A stretch of 64,000 nt of DNA from Doryteuthis pealeii (GCA_023376005.1 CM042163.1:3582392-3646391), one strand, 5' to 3'. Shown: positions 51,601 through 58,293, counted from the first letter of the stretch. A program made the numbers and translations. The notes: a model not told the origin generated them from the letters alone.

Positions 51601-52669
51601 ACCCTGAAGATCCTTATGGTGAAACTCGAGTAGGTTATCTCTTGTACCCATTTTATAATAAATGTGCTCTACTTAGTATTGAGCACTTTCTATTTGTTAT
51701 ATCGCTGACTTACCCCTGAATTCTACACTTACTAACCATTGTGACCAAATTCACTGGTAAGTCAACTTTTCCTTTATAAATACTAGCAAATATATGCACC
51801 CTCCGGGTGCAAGTATTTAAGTTTTAATGTAATAAAATATTGTATTAAATTAGAAAGGCTAATGAAACTAAATAAGAATACAGATAAAAAGATTTGAAAC
51901 AGAGGGAGTATAATAAAAGATTTGAAACAGAGGGAGAATAATAAAAGATTTGAAACAGAGGGGGTATAATAAAAAATGGAACAACTGAAACTTACTCTTC
52001 CATCACTCTCGTCTTTCATTGTTATTTTTTCTAATTTAATTATTTAGTTATAAGAGGAAGTAAAGAATAAAATGACAGTTATTTTATCTTGTTAATTGAT
52101 TTCATTTAAGATTCATTGAAGAGATTTTTGCTTATATTCATTAAAATAAAACCAAACAGTTAGAAATCAATAATACTAAGCACATATTTATTAAATTCGA
52201 TTTTTTAATATTAATATGCAAATTAGCCTTCCCGTTCACATTGTAAAGCGCTATTTTGTTGTATATATAAATATAATTGCATGTTGTTAGTATATAGACA
52301 TAGTTAACAGTATTGATAATGTAAGACAATTTTATTAATAATTGATGTTTAGATAAAAATAAAATCAGGGAATCGTGACTTGAGTAGTAATATAGTTTCG
52401 GTTACAGACAGAAAAACAAACAATCTCCATTATAATAAGATATATATATAATGTATATATTACACTTGCTCAAGCTGTATCTCAATAAAATAAACCTGTT
52501 GTCTTTTCTTCCCCCCACCACCACCACATACACTCTTGCACCCCCCCAAAAAAAACGTTTATTTTTAATTTTCTATTTCCAGATTTCTGGCCTCGTGTTA
52601 TCTATGTGCCTTTACAGACTTTTACAGCATCCAACAAATGATGAAGAAGAGAAGAGTGCTCCTCTGTAG
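20580..52669 (+). CDS. Tetraspanin, eight coding exons (whole gene)
   Basis: Four-pass membrane organiser protein of the tetraspanin family, expected at the plasma membrane or endosomes as a scaffold for partner proteins. Join 20580-20633, 27303-27494, 31195-31269, 33728-33849, 44421-44493, 46615-46757, 49530-49613, 52583-52669. All introns are GT-AG. Allowing for one missing base in exon 4, the product is about 276 residues, normal for the family. Helices lie at about 7-30 (with polar N14), 48-69, 79-104 and 234-259. The large extracellular loop has C151 C152 G153, P180 P181 S182 C183 C184, C198 and G221 C222, so six cysteines for three disulphides. The tail is about 16 residues, acidic, ending SAPL. 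C69 and C257 near the membrane are palmitoylation candidates. Paralogue identity (CD9, CD63 or CD151-like) is not decidable by eye. Exon 5 occurs twice because of an assembly duplication. Confidence 0.93.
20716..21657 (-). pseudogene. Mariner transposon with decayed transposase
   Basis: The inverted termini TTAGGTTGTTAGAAAAATAA and TTCGGTTGTTACAAAAATAA are flanked by TA (20714-20715, 21658-21659). On the minus strand the N-terminal helix-turn-helix part reads MNMPKHDLRLLMLHEFKLGH and later VRWFQKF-like residues around a stop. The C-terminal part reads RGPILLHDNV, then HPPYSPELSPTGYHFFRHL, matching the mariner DDE/D catalytic region (the D of HDN is seen). Several stops and a deletion between the halves make it inactive. 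Confidence 0.88.
21850..22690 (+). repeat. Tandem array, nine 93-bp units
   Basis: The unit start agcaggacctgtg occurs near 21862, 21954, 22045, 22139, 22219, 22312, 22405, 22498 and 22591. One unit is shortened to about 80 bp. Each intact unit holds a small hairpin, CTGTGG-ATATA-CCACAG. The same unit occurs singly in family E copies at 6850 and 7320. Confidence 0.92.
22691..23060 (+). mobile_element. Repeat family E, 3' part
   Basis: The CT-rich tract and conserved block (ataatcaggatttaca) follow the array in the same order as at 7440-7760, so the array lies inside a family E element. Confidence 0.65.
23157..23358 (+). mobile_element. Tailed SINE-like family A, 3' fragment
   Basis: It contains tccactctgacccggagtgg and ends cataaaataattcaacaagg, then an (AACC) tail. 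Lies in intron 1. Confidence 0.7.
23360..24900. other. Intron 1 sequence with a thrice-repeated motif
   Basis: The phrase aaaatgataggctatgccta recurs at about 23463, 23787 (variant) and 24380. Otherwise unassigned; (TA)n at 24793-24843. Confidence 0.5.
24930..26289. repeat. CT-rich pyrimidine array, 1.36 kb
   Basis: The plus strand is almost pure pyrimidine, built from (CT)n blocks separated by caccttt-ccc motifs every 20-35 bp. Long Ser/Leu/Pro or Arg/Glu frames arise in every phase and are composition artefacts. Confidence 0.95.
27303..27494 (+). CDS. Tetraspanin exon 2 (residues 19-82)
   Basis: The exon has acceptor ttttcag and donor gtaagt and is phase 0 at both ends, 64 codons. It completes helix 1 (TVGVVVFGIGAW), then the small extracellular loop, helix 2 (YMLIISGVIILIVAVFGC) and the short cytoplasmic turn WKEMRYG before helix 3. 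The order and spacing are typical of tetraspanins. Confidence 0.95.
27589..28228. mobile_element. TA-flanked MITE (family C) containing a SINE
   Basis: The inverted termini are CCGTATTTGA and TCAAATACG. TA precedes it (27587-27588) and follows it (28229-28230), and the unoccupied family A site has one TA, so the target duplication is exact. An intact copy of 335 bp lies at 59389. Here a SINE at about 27615-27899 enlarges it to 640 bp. Confidence 0.85.
27615..27899 (+). mobile_element. tRNA-derived SINE family B, nested in the MITE
   Basis: The head has gtgtaatggttaa and gagttcaagtcc boxes. The body has aaccttggttaggcaacc, then the 3' part gcggaggggttggtaa. Flanking MITE sequence on both sides aligns with the uninterrupted copy at 59389. 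Confidence 0.75.
28600..28850 (+). mobile_element. Tailed SINE-like family A, second 3' fragment in intron 2
   Basis: It ends cataaaataacccaacaagg, then four AACC units at 28829-28844. Confidence 0.65.
28927..30212. repeat. TTC-rich pyrimidine array, 1.29 kb
   Basis: The plus strand is almost pure T and C ((TTC)n, (TTTC)n, (TCTT)n mixed). Long Phe/Ser/Leu and Lys/Arg/Glu frames on both strands are artefacts. Lies in intron 2. Confidence 0.95.
30552..30961 (-). mobile_element. Solo LTR, 410 bp, with target duplication
   Basis: Ends TGTTGCATAC and ATTATGTAACA, flanked by CTAA at 30548-30551 and 30962-30965. Same family as 6180-6670. AATAAA-type signals lie on the minus strand. Lies in intron 2. 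Confidence 0.83.
31195..31269 (+). CDS. Tetraspanin exon 3 (residues 83-107, helix 3)
   Basis: The exon has acceptor ttttcag, donor gtaaaa, phase 0 and 25 codons. It is almost wholly hydrophobic and ends in FRGE, the start of the large extracellular loop. A long T run lies just upstream and an A run sits within the donor side. Confidence 0.93.
31487..31768. repeat. Palindrome, intron 3 (ribozyme-derived family)
   Basis: Arms of about 130 bp (gatatgtgcttaattgaag mirrored at the right end). The centre keeps GAAA, ATG-TA-CAT and a stem I strand like the 60512 motif, but lacks the CTGATGA half. (TA)n flanks both sides. Confidence 0.8.
31808..32061 (-). mobile_element. tRNA-Lys-like SINE, full minus-strand copy
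   Basis: Reverse complement of 58984-59226. The A-box (actgagttaacc inverted) and B-box region lie at the 32000-32055 end. It directly abuts the (TA)n tract ending at 31807. Confidence 0.8.
32488..33005 (+). pseudogene. Two tandem LINE C-terminal fragments
   Basis: The first (32488-32750) reads YLDRARELKKLWNMKVK, then VIPIIVGALGTVP and LEIRGRIETI. The second (32785-33005) repeats VIPIIVGALGTVP, then GRIETIQTTALLQSARILS. This is the conserved C-terminal region of an invertebrate LINE reverse-transcriptase polyprotein. Intron 3. Confidence 0.75.
33060..33300 (+). pseudogene. LINE fragment from just upstream of the preceding domain
   Basis: Broken frames read MHKPESVLENEITKFSG, then RKTCLLVIFAIPADPEWKVK. 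In the intact LINE this precedes the YLDLARELKKLWN block, so here the order is inverted, implying two separate insertions or a rearrangement. Confidence 0.65.
33728..33849 (+). CDS. Tetraspanin exon 4 (residues 108-148) with a one-base deletion
   Basis: The exon has acceptor tttttcattag and donor gtatgt. It begins LQDVMSKAMVKQFSNN. Read straight on, the frame meets a TGA at about 33800. Shifting by one base near 33774 (after the NN codons) opens GYNLDYSVKKIEEITK and SWDVNIQK up to the donor, in frame with the CCG exon. The length of 122 nt is one short of a multiple of three, while every other junction is in phase. A missing base in the assembly is the simplest reading; a real frameshift allele is the alternative. 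Confidence 0.85.
34468..34763 (+). mobile_element. Tailed SINE-like family A, 5' fragment (duplicate at 40768-41056)
   Basis: Head and first half of family A, ending at a (TA)n tract. The assembly duplication repeats it. Confidence 0.75.
35305..35345 (+). ncRNA. Hammerhead-like motif
   Basis: GC, CTGATGA, stem II AGAT...ATCT, GAAA with one extra A, short stem III AC/GT, GTT, GC. Present only in the first copy of the duplication. Confidence 0.4.
35938..36207. repeat. Palindrome, copy of the 31487 family
   Basis: Arms gagatatgtgcttaatt and reverse. Present only in the first copy of the assembly duplication. Flanked by (TA)n. Confidence 0.78.
37095..37310 (-). mobile_element. tRNA-derived SINE family B (duplicate at 42602-42812)
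   Basis: Minus-strand head with ggatttgaactcgggtt (B-box inverted) and a 3' end starting at a (TA)n tract. The duplicate at 42602-42812 is the assembly copy. Confidence 0.72.
37830..37893 (+). pseudogene. LINE reverse-transcriptase remnant (duplicate at 43366-43430)
   Basis: The frame reads QAVVVSVLLYGCTTWTLN, identical in type to the LINE C-terminal region at 51090-51353. Truncated after the WTL residues. Confidence 0.7.
38866..38937 (+). CDS. Tetraspanin exon 5, first copy (frame-broken duplicate)
   Basis: It encodes LECCGVDNEGWEIYRD and the rest of the CCG segment, with acceptor tttgcag. The A run before the donor has one base fewer than in the second copy, so the exon is 72 nt rather than 73. 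Joined to exon 6 it would destroy the PPSCC motif. It lies in the upstream half of the 34-45.5 kb duplication and should not be in the transcript model together with the second copy. Confidence 0.8.
39224..39700 (+). mobile_element. LTR-like insertion present in only one duplicate copy
   Basis: A 477-bp segment begins TGATTCTCC and ends CGGCACA. It has a TATA-like cataaaagg near 39405 and AATAAA at 39642-39647. It is absent from the corresponding position near 44780. A solo LTR is the best reading; no exact target duplication is evident. Confidence 0.6.
39905..40135. mobile_element. hAT-like MITE, diverged copy (duplicate at 45060-45300)
   Basis: It contains the inverted ends of the 48247 family (ggcgcc...ccctttgcg and gcaaaagggtgcctaaa). 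The second assembly copy at 45060-45300 is better preserved and has longer inverted flanks. Confidence 0.6.
40344..40344. other. Assembly gap of one N at the duplication junction
   Basis: This is the only ambiguous base in the window. It sits precisely where the first copy ends and the second begins, as expected if two overlapping contigs were abutted rather than merged. Confidence 0.95.
40768..41056 (+). mobile_element. Tailed SINE-like family A, 5' fragment (duplicate of 34468-34763)
   Basis: Same element in the second copy of the assembly duplication, with fewer small deletions than the first copy. Confidence 0.75.
44421..44493 (+). CDS. Tetraspanin exon 5, second copy (in frame)
   Basis: It has the same CCG-motif exon as 38866-38937 but is 73 nt and ends AAAAAG before gtaaga, phase 1. 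Joined to 46615 it gives NQKGDDKEFVPPSCC, which restores the canonical cysteine motif. This is therefore the better copy. Confidence 0.92.
45621..45681. repeat. (TA)n tract
   Basis: About 30 AT units with one interruption, abutting a palindrome-family arm at 45682. Confidence 0.95.
45682..46365. repeat. Compound palindrome with opposed hammerhead-like cores
   Basis: Arm 45682-45800 is the reverse complement of 46192-46312. A second arm, 46077-46190, mirrors 46195-46365. Weak hammerhead-like cores (CTGAAGA, GGC/GCC stem, GAAA) occur at 46203-46237 on + and about 45768-45800 on -. Intron 5. Confidence 0.65.
46615..46757 (+). CDS. Tetraspanin exon 6 (residues 173-220, PxSCC motif)
   Basis: The exon has acceptor tttgcag and donor gtaagt, entering in phase 1 and leaving in phase 0. 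It carries VPPSCC and a further cysteine in LKICQKA, then a Gly/Pro-rich stretch and NDYLFYQ. A fragment of the (AAAC)n-tailed repeat begins about 40 bp after the donor. Confidence 0.93.
46795..46934 (+). mobile_element. Tailed SINE-like family A, 3' end only
   Basis: Starts gacccatctatgggttaaat and ends with an (AAACC) tail; about 40 bp after the exon 6 donor. Confidence 0.75.
46944..47182. mobile_element. MITE, 239 bp, 8-bp target duplication (hAT-like)
   Basis: Inverted ends ggaccatatgacctttagg and the reverse at the right. The 8-bp AACTGATT flanks both sides (46936-46943, 47183-47190). An 8-bp duplication is the hAT hallmark. Intron 6. Confidence 0.82.
47647..48160. mobile_element. Foldback element with internal telomere-like triplication
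   Basis: Left end ggttatttcctagttgag and its reverse complement at the right end. Inside, a 95-bp unit (gtgacccagaaaaaacagaa... then ccctaaaccctaacccc) is repeated three times from 47690 to 47955, followed by two inverted copies. Confidence 0.78.
48247..48486. mobile_element. MITE, 240 bp, 8-bp target duplication (hAT-like)
   Basis: Same family as 46944-47182. AGTTAATT flanks both sides (48239-48246, 48487-48494). The inverted ends extend about 60 bp. Confidence 0.85.
48819..48862 (+). ncRNA. Hammerhead-like motif, degenerate
   Basis: ACAC, CTGAAGA, GGC...GCC stem II, GAAA, then GTGT pairing to ACAC, but stem III has collapsed. Predicted inactive. Confidence 0.35.
48873..49354 (-). mobile_element. 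Solo LTR, 482 bp, intron 6
   Basis: Ends TGTTGTATAC and ATTATGTAACA, flanked by CAAT (48869-48872, 49355-49358). Close match to 16824-17296. It follows a degenerate ribozyme motif directly. Confidence 0.84.
49530..49613 (+). CDS. Tetraspanin exon 7 (residues 221-248, GC motif and start of helix 4)
   Basis: The exon has a pyrimidine-rich tract with acceptor cttgaag, donor gtaagt, phase 0 and 28 codons. It begins GCYDAGYEFV, the last loop cysteine, then enters helix 4 (AGLILAIGFSFSIIL). Confidence 0.93.
49890..50632. repeat. Direct repeats of about 135 bp, 470 bp apart
   Basis: 49897-50035 and 50502-50632 share gagccgatgangtngtaaag through gcaacccttccacctacac. The spacing and length could be a small LTR pair, but the ends are not TG/CA. 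Intron 7. Confidence 0.65.
50890..51353 (-). pseudogene. LINE ORF2 C-terminal fragment, minus strand
   Basis: It reads QFFQVVVISVLLYGCTIWTL, then LDGSCTRMLRAVLNKSWKQH and YGHLPPISQTIRVR. Further on, after frame breaks, the DREGW-type tail appears near 50900-50940. This is the region after the reverse transcriptase in an invertebrate LINE. Intron 7, antisense to the tetraspanin. Confidence 0.8.
51405..51540 (-). mobile_element. tRNA-derived SINE family B, 3' fragment
   Basis: Minus-strand tail with ttaccaggtttgaattcag and ttggttacctaaccaaggtt. Confidence 0.65.
51545..51780 (+). mobile_element. Penelope-like element fragment
   Basis: It matches 9940-10170 on the opposite strand over its whole length, includes the 39-nt ribozyme motif and directly abuts the Helitron at 51783. 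Confidence 0.6.
51599..51637 (+). ncRNA. Hammerhead ribozyme-like motif, 39 nt
   Basis: TAACC, CTGAAGA, short stem II, GAAA, stem III ACT-CG-AGT, triplet GTA, GGTTA. All boxes are intact; stems I and III pair perfectly. Transcribed in the tetraspanin sense within intron 7. Confidence 0.7.
51783..52440 (-). mobile_element. Non-autonomous Helitron, copy 4, in tetraspanin intron 7
   Basis: Minus-strand copy with an intact hairpin and CTAG end at 51783. An internal segment near 51889-51972 (gatttgaaacagaggg...) is present three times in tandem, which is unique to this copy. It lies only about 140 bp before exon 8. Confidence 0.87.
52583..52669 (+). CDS. Tetraspanin exon 8 (residues 249-276 and stop)
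   Basis: The acceptor is tttccag. The exon completes helix 4 (ISGLVLSMCLYRLL), adds an acidic cytoplasmic tail (NDEEEKSAPL) and stops with TAG at 52667-52669. Residues MCLYR at the membrane exit are typical of the family. Confidence 0.93.
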   Translation: MSGLVLSMCLYRLLQHPTNDEEEKSAPL

Positions 52670-53920
52670 AAGGACACAATCTACATGCTCTGACCCAGAC
52701 ATAAAACATGGAAATTGTTCAGAGGTCCAAAAGAAAATATTAATCAAACAATGAACAGGATTTCTCCGCTTGCGGCCAAGAAATTCAAGTGGCTGGATGT
52801 GTGTGCGTGTGTATGTATGAATTTTTTGAGTGTATATGTATATGTGTGTTTGTGTATATATATTTGAATTTGTTGCATGTGTTTGCGAAAAGATTTTGAT
52901 TTTAGCCACAGCCACAAATCGATGGTTAAGAAAAACCTTGAATTGTTAGAAATCCAACAGATAAGCCATTCCTGCTTTTTGAGAATTTGGGAGGCACGGT
53001 TTTAACTCCCTGTCTACCATTTTAAAATGGAAATATGAGCCTGTTTATACAAGTGTTCAGTGTTTGGGGGGTTGGGATTGTATTCTCACCTGCCACAGCA
53101 TTTATTTTCTTTTAATCAAAAATTGAGATGAGATATTTTCATCTGTTAGATCAGAAATTAGTTTCTCTCTCTTGAATTTTTTTTTTTGTTGTTTTTTTTA
53201 GTCGCATTGGATTTTTTTTCAAATCTTTTTTTAGTCACTTGAAAGAAGTCATTTTCATGTTTAAAAAAAAAAAAAATCATTTTATCATTTTAATTGGAAG
53301 GTATTGATTTTTTTTTTTTTTTTTTTTTTTTTAACTTCAAGAAAATGCTTAATTTTGTTTCTTTTTTTATTTGCTGACGGATTCTAATTTATATTTTAAT
53401 GTCACATCTAAAGAATATGACTTTTTTTTCTATTCTGTTTTACTATCTTTGAAAAAAAAAATCACAAAGTCCATTTTTAACCAATTCATGATTTATAGTG
53501 GAAGTCTCCATGAAATAAGAATCGGATTTTAATTGGTTTTTCAGTATCTGTCCTTCTTTCTGGGGGGCGAGGGTAGCCTTTTCCTGTTTTTTGTTTTTGT
53601 TTTTTTTGTTTTTTTGTAGAACATTGATAAGTTTGTAAAAATGTAAAAAAAAATTTATTTCATTTTTTTTTCTTTTAAAAATTTGCAGTTTAATATTTTT
53701 ATTATTGCATGAATTTTTGAGATGTCTATGTTTATTGTTCTTTATTGTTCTTTTGTCTTTAAATATATATGTTAGATCTGGAGATGTTTTGCATCTGGAG
53801 ATGTTTTCATCTGGAGATCTTTAGAAGTCAATTAGGAAAAAGCTGAACACAATCAGATGCTAAATGCAACAAACTGTGGAAAACCAAGGAACATTTTGTT
53901 CAAAATCTTTTTTTAATAAA
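52670..53920 (+). other. Probable 3' UTR of the tetraspanin
   Basis: T-rich sequence runs without recognisable transposons from the stop codon to an AATAAA at 53915-53920, with several long T runs. The true cleavage site is unknown; other AATAAA hexamers follow (about 53961 and 58520). Inferred only from position and composition. Confidence 0.4.
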
Positions 53921-54520
53921 ATATAGGGATACTTTTTTTCTTTTTTTTTTTTTTTCTTTTGAATAAATTTTCCCTTGCCTCAACTCCTCAATTTTTGATT
54001 TTCCTTTTCTTTTAGATGGATTTTTTTTTTTTTTTATTAATCTAAATAGAAAATGGCTTTCTTTAAGTTATTGAAGGTTTTAAACCAACAGCCATAATCA
54101 TTTTATTGTTTTAATTATTAATATTGATTATTATTAATTATTTAATTAATATTGATTATTATTAATTATTTAATTAATATTGATTATTATTAATTATTAA
54201 TATATTTAATTATTAATATTGAGTTTTAGATTAAAACACATAGTGTTTTAATCTAAATAGAAAATGGCTTTCTTTAAGTTATTGAAGGTTTTAAACCAAC
54301 AGCCATTTAGAATGGATTACTTTTTATATTAATCTCTCACACCCACCAACATACACATATTGCTTATTGCTTCTAGAAGTCTGTCACATGACCTCACACA
54401 ATGTCTTGATTAGTACATTGGTAGATGGCAAGGTGATGTTGAGGATTGATGACCATCGCAGTGTTGATGGAGGAACTAGTTATGACTGATGGACGTTTTG
54501 GCGGCTAATTAGACCAATTC
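53921..54520. other. Region after the probable poly(A) signal
   Basis: A 57-bp block (aatctaaatagaaaatggct...) occurs at 54038-54095 and 54250-54306. Between them lie degenerate ttaattattaatattgatta repeats. No gene seen. Confidence 0.5.
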
Positions 54521-54523
54521 TGG

Positions 54524-54524
<1 letters not shown>

Positions 54525-54556
<32 letters not shown>
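54525..54556. repeat. (AC)16 microsatellite
   Basis: Pure AC repeat followed by a G run. Confidence 0.95.
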
Positions 54557-54559
<3 letters not shown>

Positions 54560-54762
54560 GAGGGGGGGGGCGGTACAGGTAAGAAAGGAGTTGCCATTAA
54601 AATGAAACCCTAAAAATTCTTATCTTCTACTGGAACTCTGCAAGAGTTTTAAACATTTTTGTAGCCGAAGAATTCCAAAACTAAATTTCAAAAAAAAAAG
54701 ATCAGCATCAACAAAAAAAAAAAAGGTTTCTGTATATATATATCCAACAGATATGAACAGGT

Positions 54763-55278
54763 GGATAGATATTAACAGATAGATAGATAGATATAAAGAG
54801 TCAGATAGATAGACAGACAGACAGATAGTTAGATATGAACAGAGATACAGATATCAGATATATAGACAGATGTGAACAGGTGGATAAATATTCACTGATA
54901 GATAGACGGACAGATAGAGAGACAGACAGATAGATATGAACAGAGATACAGATATCAGATATGAACAGAGAGACATATAGATAGATAGATAGATAGATAT
55001 GAACAGAGAGACAGATAGATAGATAGATAGATATGAACAGAGAGACATATAGATAGATAGATAGATAGATAGATATGAACAGAGAGACATATAGATAGAT
55101 AGATAGATAGATATGAACAGAGAGACATATAGATAGAGATAGATAGATATGAACAGAGAGACATATAGACAGAGAGATAATATGACAGATAGATATGAAC
55201 AGGTGGATATATATGAATAGATAGATAGATAGATATGAAGAGTCAGATAGGTAGATAGATAGGCAGATAGATAGATAA
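54763..55278. repeat. GATA/GACA array, 0.5 kb
   Basis: (GATA)n with interspersed gatatgaacagagagacata spacers giving an irregular higher-order unit of 40-60 bp. Long Ser/Leu/Tyr frames on the minus strand are artefacts of the repeat. Confidence 0.93.
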
Positions 55279-55558
55279 TCTGTTGGATTTTGATTTTGTG
55301 CCGACAGTACAGATTCCTTTGACCATCTCTCACCATCCATCCCTATTGGAGATTGCTCTTCATAAGTCCTTTTAGACTACATCCAAAATCTTTTTTTGTT
55401 AATTTCTGTCAGTTACATCCTATGCTGAAAGAGCTTTGATGTCTTTTAGTTAGAAGTGCGGATCATTTTCAACATCTGGATATTTTCAATGTCCGGATCT
55501 GTTGAACTTCAAATGTTACATTAAATTGATTAAACTATTCTAGAAGTGTCAGTGTTTG

Positions 55559-55596
<38 letters not shown>

Positions 55597-55703
55597 AAAA
55601 GTCCACAGAAGAAATCTCCTGATGACACAAGTTTTATTTTTAAAAAAACCCAAGTCACAGATTGAGAGCTCAATGTGTGCTCTTAATGTTAGAGTCACAG
55701 AGC

Positions 55704-55896
55704 AAATATATAAGTAAAGAAATAGCAAAAGACTTAGAGATTTAGCATTATAGTCTATTTCAGGAAGCTTAGACAAATAGTCTAAATCTCCCGACTATCT
55801 GATGAGTTGGGAGATTTAGACTATTTGTCTAAGCTCCCTGAAATAGACTATAATGCTAAATCTCTAAGTCTTTTGTTATTTCTTTACTTATATATA
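55704..55896. repeat. Palindrome, 193 bp
   Basis: Near-perfect arms meeting at about 55800 (agtctaaatctccc and reverse). (TA)n lies about 110 bp to its left. Confidence 0.82.
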
Positions 55897-56018
55897 CATA
55901 CATGTGGAATTAAATAAAAGGCAGGTCTCTGTTTAACGATTTTATCGGTGATCTTTTCAAGCTTACTGGCCAAATTTTTTATATTTGGATGGAATTCGTG
56001 GATTAGTCCACCAAAGTT

Positions 56019-56063
56019 ATATCCTGAGTATTTTCGGCACTTCGAAGTGCCATCATCAGAGGT
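56019..56063 (-). ncRNA. Hammerhead-like motif with perfect stem II
   Basis: Minus strand: CTGATGA, then GGCACT-TCGA-AGTGCC, GAAA, weak ATA/TAT stem III. Stem I is not convincing. Confidence 0.45.
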
Positions 56064-56393
56064 GATCTGTTCCAGTTTTTTTTTCAAAGTATATTAATGG
56101 GTGTGGAGACTGGAAGGAAGAGAATTGATAGGAAAAGTGTTATAGGCATTTTAAAATGTGAGTACTGCATTGGAAATTAATTTTGTTTACGGATGGTTTG
56201 TATTGTTTTATGTATAAAGCTTCGAGTATTTGGAGTTTTTGTTTATTTTTTTCTTTGTGCAGAATGTGTGTATTTTCCGTTAGGATATGCATGCATGTCC
56301 CCACCTTAATTACCGAAATATCCTAACGACCTCCTCAATTCATTAGAAAGAAAATGTTCACCACTGAAGCAAGAACTCAGAACTATTCCTAAA

Positions 56394-56436
56394 GTCCTGA
56401 AGAAGGTCTAACAGACCGAAACGTTGCATAGTCGAC
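56394..56436 (+). ncRNA. Hammerhead ribozyme-like motif
   Basis: GTC, CTGAAGA, stem II GGTCT-AAC-AGACC, GAAA, stem III with two mismatches, triplet GTC, GAC. The downstream 60 bp match the sequence beside 10472-10514. Confidence 0.65.
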
Positions 56437-56522
56437 ATCACTACCTACAATAAACATCCATTTTCTACAACATCCCGTGTTTGTCTACCTTTCTTCCCCT
56501 CCACATATATATATATGTCATC

Positions 56523-56556
56523 TACAGACGTGTTTCGGCGTTTCACGCCTCTTCAG
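56523..56556 (-). ncRNA. Hammerhead-like motif, stem I lost
   Basis: Minus strand: CTGAAGA directly followed by GGCGT-GAA-ACGCC, GAAA, ACA/TGT stem III, triplet GTA. The flank is a microsatellite, so stem I appears truncated. Confidence 0.45.
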
Positions 56557-56615
56557 TGTGGCTGTGTGTGTGTGTATGTGTATGTGTATGTATATATATA
56601 TATATATATATAATA

Positions 56616-56647
<32 letters not shown>

Positions 56648-56648
56648 A

Positions 56649-56826
56649 CAAAGGCACATCTCCTGTTTAACAATTTTATTTGATCTTTTCGAGTTTTCTG
56701 ACCAACTTTTTAATATTTGGGTGGAATTCGTGGATTAGTCCACCCAAACATTAAAAAGTTGGCCAGAAAACGCGAAAAGATCAAAAATAAAATTGTTAAA
56801 CAGGAGATGTGTCTTTTGTTTAATTC
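56649..56826. repeat. Palindrome, 178 bp
   Basis: Arms caggagatgtgtctttt and the reverse complement, with a central ggattagtccaccc-type hairpin. Confidence 0.8.
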
Positions 56827-56856
56827 TACATGTATAAATGAAAGAATGCTGCCCAA

Positions 56857-56905
<49 letters not shown>

Positions 56906-56921
56906 AGAAAAAAAAATCAAT

Positions 56922-56962
56922 GTCTCTGATGATGGATAAACATCTGAAACCATTGGTAAGAC
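56922..56962 (+). ncRNA. Hammerhead ribozyme-like motif, 41 nt, complete
   Basis: GTCT, CTGATGA, stem II GGAT-AAAC-ATCT, GAAA, stem III ACC-ATT-GGT, triplet GTA, AGAC. All three stems pair and both core boxes match the hammerhead consensus, apart from one extra T before stem II. The best single motif in the window. Confidence 0.72.
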
Positions 56963-57079
56963 GAACTTTGTATTGGTGACTTAAATAAATAAATATATAT
57001 ATACACACACACACACACATAAACTGCTTGTATTTATATGCAAATACTTATCGCTTTTTTATATATTAAAAGTGATTTA

Positions 57080-57860
57080 AATATTGTAATAATCTGATTT
57101 TAATTACCATAATCAAAAGATCCTCTAGTAACCTTGCGTCACATCCTACCTGTGGAAAATGGATTAGGTTAATACCTACATCTGAATATAAATAATTGAA
57201 TGTCTAAACATCTGACTATAATATAAACTTGTGATTACGTCAGCATTTATTAAAAGGTATCATAATTTTTTTCCAGGGATAGGAGGAGGGGGTCTGTCTA
57301 AATTGAAGCTGGGGGTCAGGGGTTCAAATGAATATCTGTTCACAATGATCTTAGAATCTTTTCATTTGCACCAACAAATATTTTTCTATCTTTTTATAAA
57401 CTTGAACAAACTATTTTCTTCCCCCAAATATTTTAAGACAGACATTTTTTTTTCCTTTGATTTAAAGGGATTTTTTTAATATTTTTTTTTTTTTTTTAAA
57501 TAACTTTAAAAATTCCAATGATTCAAAAGCGTTGATTTTTTTTTTTTTTTTTTTTTTTTCTTTTTCCTTCCACGTAGTTATTTTGCTGTATAAGATGTGA
57601 AATTATTTCTCCATCTTTTATTTGCTGCTGAACATTTTTTTTTTTTAACTGCAATCAAATTTTTAGTGTTTGTTCAAAAAAAGAAAATTTGAAAAAGAAA
57701 TATTTTTCATTAAAATTTTCAGTTTTGCAATATTCAAGATGGCTGCCTTCTGACTGAAACTTTTTTTTTTTTTTTTTATAAATTTCAAAACAAAAAGCAT
57801 TTAAAAAAAACATTTCTGCATTTCTTATTGTATGATATATAAAAATATTTTCTTTTATTA
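57080..57860. other. Unassigned T-rich sequence
   Basis: Homopolymer T runs at 57482-57497, 57537-57560 and 57760-57778. No exon or repeat end recognised. Confidence 0.45.
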
Positions 57861-57869
57861 TTTTATTGA

Positions 57870-58132
57870 GGGGCTGGTTTAGCTTGGCCAGTAGAGCACC
57901 CACCTGGGAATCGCAAGAATCTGAGTTCAAGACTGCTCCCTGCCAAATTAGCGTATGAGTAGTAACAGATTGGATAATCTGATCTGTGTGGTAAAGATGA
58001 GAGCTGATGGTAGGTGTGGCGCTCCACCTCAGATGCAAAAACAATCTCCTAGGTCTATTGCTAGCAAAAAGGGGATAGACTCCCTCGCTGTCTGGCTGAT
58101 ACCGACAATAGGCCACTCCGCCAACTTTTTTA
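57870..58132 (+). mobile_element. tRNA-Lys-like SINE, copy
   Basis: The head has gtttagcttggccagtagagc (A-box region) and gagttcaagactgc (B-box). The body ctgatggtaggtgtggcgct is shared with 58984. Confidence 0.8.
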
Positions 58133-58262
58133 ACAACTTATCTTATTTCAATGAATAAACTCGTTTGTCAGATCCCCCCCCCCCAGTTTTTTTTATTTTA
58201 ATTTTTTATTCAGGCAATTTCGATTTGATTTAATGACCCTAAACAACAATGTAGGAATAAGC

Positions 58263-58293
<31 letters not shown>

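Noticed and set aside
54801..55340. Ser/Leu/Tyr-rich frames of up to 179 codons on the minus strand
   Set aside because: Translations of the GATA array.
55785..55815. CTGATGA within the palindrome at 55704-55896
   Set aside because: No stem II or GAAA box follows.
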